Shown: positions 59,396 to 64,000 of the stretch, piece after piece
How positions within the stretch are numbered: position 1 is the stretch's first letter
How the letters are laid out: the number at the start of each line of letters is the position of its first letter
Source of the DNA: Aphanomyces cochlioides
Lineage: Eukaryota > Oomycota > Saprolegniomycetes > Saprolegniales > Verrucalvaceae
Assembly: GCA_019828595.1 (NCBI GenBank)
Contig: JAHQRK010000040.1
Location: 248,001 to 312,000, forward strand
Direction of reading: 5' to 3'
DNA length: 64,000 bases
The notes under the pieces: model-generated
Told to the model about the DNA's origin: nothing
What the model saw: only the letters and a program-made list of their open reading frames with translations
The model's database searches: none
Program-made: the position numbers and the translations under genes

Positions 59396-61348
59396 TCTAT
59401 TACTTAAGGCTCTAACGCAACACGTAAGTACGAGACTAAGTACGAGAGTAATTTTTACATACAAACGTCAAGTCAACAAATGAGCAATTTTATATACTTT
59501 ATCCAAGTACAAAATGAGCAATTTTACATACAAACGCCAAGTCAAAAAAAGAGTAATTTTTACATACAAACGCCAAGTCAAAAAAAGAGTAATTTGAGAC
59601 AAGTTCGTTCATGCACCCATGATGCTGGACGTGGCAGTTGTCGATAATATTAATAATCATTCCACATACAAAATGAAAATATTGTCCTACTATTTAAAAT
59701 CATACCTGCCAAAGACGATTGAATGGCAGTTGGGTTTTTCTGGGACGATGCAAGGTGAGATGCATGTCTTAGGATAGCTTCACTCGGGCAGAAAAGGCCG
59801 CTGAATAAGCGGTCAACACACTGTGCAGTAGGGTGACGAGCCCTTTCTGCCACTTTAAGCCATACCCTGGCCAGAGGCTTGGACTCCGAAAGGCGAATTC
59901 CGACGCGATATGCGAATGTTACGAAGTAGGGCCTTTTTGGCTCGAAATACCGGACATTTTCATAGAGCAGCCAGGGACAGCTAAAACGTGTGTTTTTACT
60001 GTATTTTCATATTGACTTTGGACGAGTAAATCCTCTCCCCATAGTTCAACTTTTTACAGTAAGGGGACAATGTGTAACATTGGTTACCACTATTGCAACT
60101 GATGGTGCTACTTTTTTTACGGAGTACCACTGTTGATAGTGGGCCTACGGCGAGTAGATTGAAACACTTCAGGGGTGTTTCATGATACTTAGCAGGTGTA
60201 TTACCCAGTATCAAAGTTTCAACTCATTGGATGTACGAGTTCAATACGCGATATTAAACAATGTGATGTTTAATAAATACCGCGAATTCTGTACGATTTA
60301 TGAAAGAAATGAGTAGTATTTTCTGGCAAACCACATTATGTTAAGCTTAAGTGGCGGGACACATATCCACAGTATTTTTACGATCCAATCACATTATCAT
60401 TTTTGTGTTGATGTTTTTGTATGAACATTTGTCTGACGCAGTTTTCTACGTAGAAAATAACAACTACTCGGCCTCTAAGAAAGGCAAAGGCAATTGCAGT
60501 CATGACAATGACAATCAAGGCCATGCGATCGATAACTCCGAACCTGGAAAGCAAGCAGAGCGGAATGAAGTGCATACTACTGAACAAGAGTCTGCATCAA
60601 CTGGAGCTAATGGCTGGGCTGTGGATGACGATGCCTTGAATCAGGGCAATATTAACGACGAGGCGGCTATGAGAAAGGCCAACAAGGCGGAGTACAACAA
60701 ACGTGCTCGCGAAAAGAAGCGGCAAGCTCTCCTAAAGGCGGAGTACAACAATCGTGGTCGCGAAAAGAAACGGCATGCTATCGTGCATGAAGTCGACGAA
60801 GAGGTGGCGATGGAAAACTCCAAAAAGGCGCAGTACAACAATCGTGCTCGCGAAAAGAAACGGCAAGCTCTCCCGGAAGAGGTCGACAAATCCAAAAAGG
60901 CGGAGTACAACAATTGTGCTCAGGAGCAAGAAGATCGCGAGCGCAGAGTTGGCAATCGAAGGATCTATGCTGCACAACAAAACAGGGAAACTATGGAGGC
61001 CAATTCGAAGTAAAATAAGAAAGACGTGAATAAGGAGTGCGAAGTAAATGCCGTCTCCTTAGTTTCAAAATAATATGATCTCTGATTGGATAATTTATTT
61101 TTCTTTCTGTACGAGTCGACGGTTTTGTGGTCAGGACATGATTTATCTCCTGACGAAAAATAATATTCGTCAGTCAACAGTAGCCAATCAGAATGCTCGG
61201 CGTTAACTTATTTTTTTACTTCGAACTGGGCCTGAATCAAATTCAAAATTCATAGTATGGCTTCAAACGTTTCATGTGTGTGATAAAATCTTTGTTATTT
61301 CCAAAGCAAAACGCTCCACCCAGGGGCGTAGCCCTGGCCTCACCCTAG
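59396..61348 (+). mobile_element. non-autonomous Helitron unit U4 (1953 bp)
   Basis: Same length and layout, ORF1 at 60351-61013. Has TACTGAACAAG where the other units have TACCGAACAAG. Confidence 0.93.
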
Positions 61349-63301
61349 TCTATTACTTAAGGCTCTAACGCAACACGTAAGTACGAGACTAAGTACGAGA
61401 GTAATTTTTACATACAAACGTCAAGTCAACAAATGAGCAATTTTATATACTTTATCCAAGTACAAAATGAGCAATTTTACATACAAACGCCAAGTCAAAA
61501 AAAGAGTAATTTTTACATACAAACGCCAAGTCAAAAAAAGAGTAATTTGAGACAAGTTCGTTCATGCACCCATGATGCTGGACGTGGCAGTTGTCGATAA
61601 TATTAATAATCATTCCACATACAAAATGAAAATATTGTCCTACTATTTAAAATCATACCTGCCAAAGACGATTGAATGGCAGTTGGGTTTTTCTGGGACG
61701 ATGCAAGGTGAGATGCATGTCTTAGGATAGCTTCACTCGGGCAGAAAAGGCCGCTGAATAAGCGGTCAACACACTGTGCAGTAGGGTGACGAGCCCTTTC
61801 TGCCACTTTAAGCCATACCCTGGCCAGAGGCTTGGACTCCGAAAGGCGAATTCCGACGCGATATGCGAATGTTACGAAGTAGGGCCTTTTTGGCTCGAAA
61901 TACCGGACATTTTCATAGAGCAGCCAGGGACAGCTAAAACGTGTGTTTTTACTGTATTTTCATATTGACTTTGGACGAGTAAATCCTCTCCCCATAGTTC
62001 AACTTTTTACAGTAAGGGGACAATGTGTAACATTGGTTACCACTATTGCAACTGATGGTGCTACTTTTTTTACGGAGTACCACTGTTGATAGTGGGCCTA
62101 CGGCGAGTAGATTGAAACACTTCAGGGGTGTTTCATGATACTTAGCAGGTGTATTACCCAGTATCAAAGTTTCAACTCATTGGATGTACGAGTTCAATAC
62201 GCGATATTAAACAATGTGATGTTTAATAAATACCGCGAATTCTGTACGATTTATGAAAGAAATGAGTAGTATTTTCTGGCAAACCACATTATGTTAAGCT
62301 TAAGTGGCGGGACACATATCCACAGTATTTTTACGATCCAATCACATTATCATTTTTGTGTTGATGTTTTTGTATGAACATTTGTCTGACGCAGTTTTCT
62401 ACGTAGAAAATAACAACTACTCGGCCTCTAAGAAAGGCAAAGGCAATTGCAGTCATGACAATGACAATCAAGGCCATGCGATCGATAACTCCGAACCTGG
62501 AAAGCAAGCAGAGCGGAATGAAGTGCATACTACCGAACAAGAGTCTGCATCAACTGGAGCTAATGGCTGGGCTGTGGATGACGATGCCTTGAATCAGGGC
62601 AATATTAACGACGAGGCGGCTATGAGAAAGGCCAACAAGGCGGAGTACAACAAACGTGCTCGCGAAAAGAAGCGGCAAGCTCTCCTAAAGGCGGAGTACA
62701 ACAATCGTGGTCGCGAAAAGAAACGGCATGCTATCGTGCATGAAGTCGACGAAGAGGTGGCGATGGAAAACTCCAAAAAGGCGCAGTACAACAATCGTGC
62801 TCGCGAAAAGAAACGGCAAGCTCTCCCGGAAGAGGTCGACAAATCCAAAAAGGCGGAGTACAACAATTGTGCTCAGGAGCAAGAAGATCGCGAGCGCAGA
62901 GTTGGCAATCGAAGGATCTATGCTGCACAACAAAACAGGGAAACTATGGAGGCCAATTCGAAGTAAAATAAGAAAGACGTGAATAAGGAGTGCGAAGTAA
63001 ATGCCGTCTCCTTAGTTTCAAAATAATATGATCTCTGATTGGATAATTTATTTTTCTTTCTGTACGAGTCGACGGTTTTGTGGTCAGGACATGATTTATC
63101 TCCTGACGAAAAATAATATTCGTCAGTCAACAGTAGCCAATCAGAATGCTCGGCGTTAACTTATTTTTTTACTTCGAACTGGGCCTGAATCAAATTCAAA
63201 ATTCATAGTATGGCTTCAAACGTTTCATGTGTGTGATAAAATCTTTGTTATTTCCAAAGCAAAACGCTCCACCCAGGGGCGTAGCCCTGGCCTCACCCTA
63301 G
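61349..63301 (+). mobile_element. non-autonomous Helitron unit U5 (1953 bp)
   Basis: Same length and layout, ORF1 at 62304-62966. Confidence 0.93.
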
Positions 63302-64000
63302 TCTATTACTTAAGGCTCTAACGCAACACGTAAGTACGAGACTAAGTACGAGAGTAATTTTTACATACAAACGTCAAGTCAACAAATGAGCAATTTTATA
63401 TACTTTATCCAAGTACAAAATGAGCAATTTTACATACAAACGCCAAGTCAAAAAAAGAGTAATTTTTACATACAAACGCCAAGTCAAAAAAAGAGTAATT
63501 TGAGACAAGTTCGTTCATGCACCCATGATGCTGGACGTGGCAGTTGTCGATAATATTAATAATCATTCCACATACAAAATGAAAATATTGTCCTACTATT
63601 TAAAATCATACCTGCCAAAGACGATTGAATGGCAGTTGGGTTTTTCTGGGACGATGCAAGGTGAGATGCATGTCTTAGGATAGCTTCACTCGGGCAGAAA
63701 AGGCCGCTGAATAAGCGGTCAACACACTGTGCAGTAGGGTGACGAGCCCTTTCTGCCACTTTAAGCCATACCCTGGCCAGAGGCTTGGACTCCGAAAGGC
63801 GAATTCCGACGCGATATGCGAATGTTACGAAGTAGGGCCTTTTTGGCTCGAAATACCGGACATTTTCATAGAGCAGCCAGGGACAGCTAAAACGTGTGTT
63901 TTTACTGTATTTTCATATTGACTTTGGACGAGTAAATCCTCTCCCCATAGTTCAACTTTTTACAGTAAGGGGACAATGTGTAACATTGGTTACCACTATT
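63302..64000 (+). mobile_element. non-autonomous Helitron unit U6, cut by window end
   Basis: First 699 bp of a further unit in register, so the array continues beyond the window. Confidence 0.92.

Noticed and set aside
47439..64000. CRISPR-like or satellite interpretation of the 1.95-kb repeats
   Set aside because: The units are far too long for CRISPR repeats. They have Helitron termini and internal coding sequence shared with a Rep-encoding element, so the satellite-like array is transposon-derived.

Overview
The window looks like nuclear DNA of an oomycete, most likely a saprolegnian (Aphanomyces-like). It contains an elicitin-like protein and SWEET and AAAP transporters. A stramenopile-type RING protein is also present. 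The genes are densely packed and interrupted by many very short GT-AG introns (about 40-58 nt). Exon structures below were joined by hand from reading frame, splice-site consensus and family conservation; no transcript evidence was available.

Bases 1-24,000 are a compact euchromatic gene block. In order: cyclophilin (5' part, minus), CaMK-like kinase, IPT/TIG-repeat protein, elicitin-like GPI protein (minus), AAAP transporter, RING protein, a minimal EAF-like protein, a protein with two fused SETD3-like modules, selenoprotein K with an in-frame Sec TGA and a candidate SECIS, RRS1 (minus), HBS1, THOC5 (minus), a SWEET and half of a second SWEET. Several genes are divergent pairs. Three of the shared promoters carry TCCGGA palindromes.

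Bases 24,000-41,400 are accessory and repeat-rich. They hold a decayed multi-exon gene, copies of a dispersed family of small secreted modular proteins (two intact, one frameshifted, three relics), foldback DNA, a Copia LTR retrotransposon (27330-33254) with GTTCC target duplication and a half-tRNA primer site, and a CCAAT-box tandem array.

Bases 41,400-64,000 are transposon-dominated. An internally deleted Gypsy element abuts a 3'-truncated autonomous Helitron on the minus strand (about 43795-48393). Next to it lies an array of a 1952/1953-bp non-autonomous derivative of the same Helitron: two units on the minus strand, a foldback junction carrying a Rep fragment, then more than five units on the plus strand running off the window. 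The 3' CTAG of each unit abuts the 5' TC of the next, as expected of rolling-circle concatemers. Arm-specific substitutions show that the two arms are not mirror copies. I regard this as the most unusual structure in the window.
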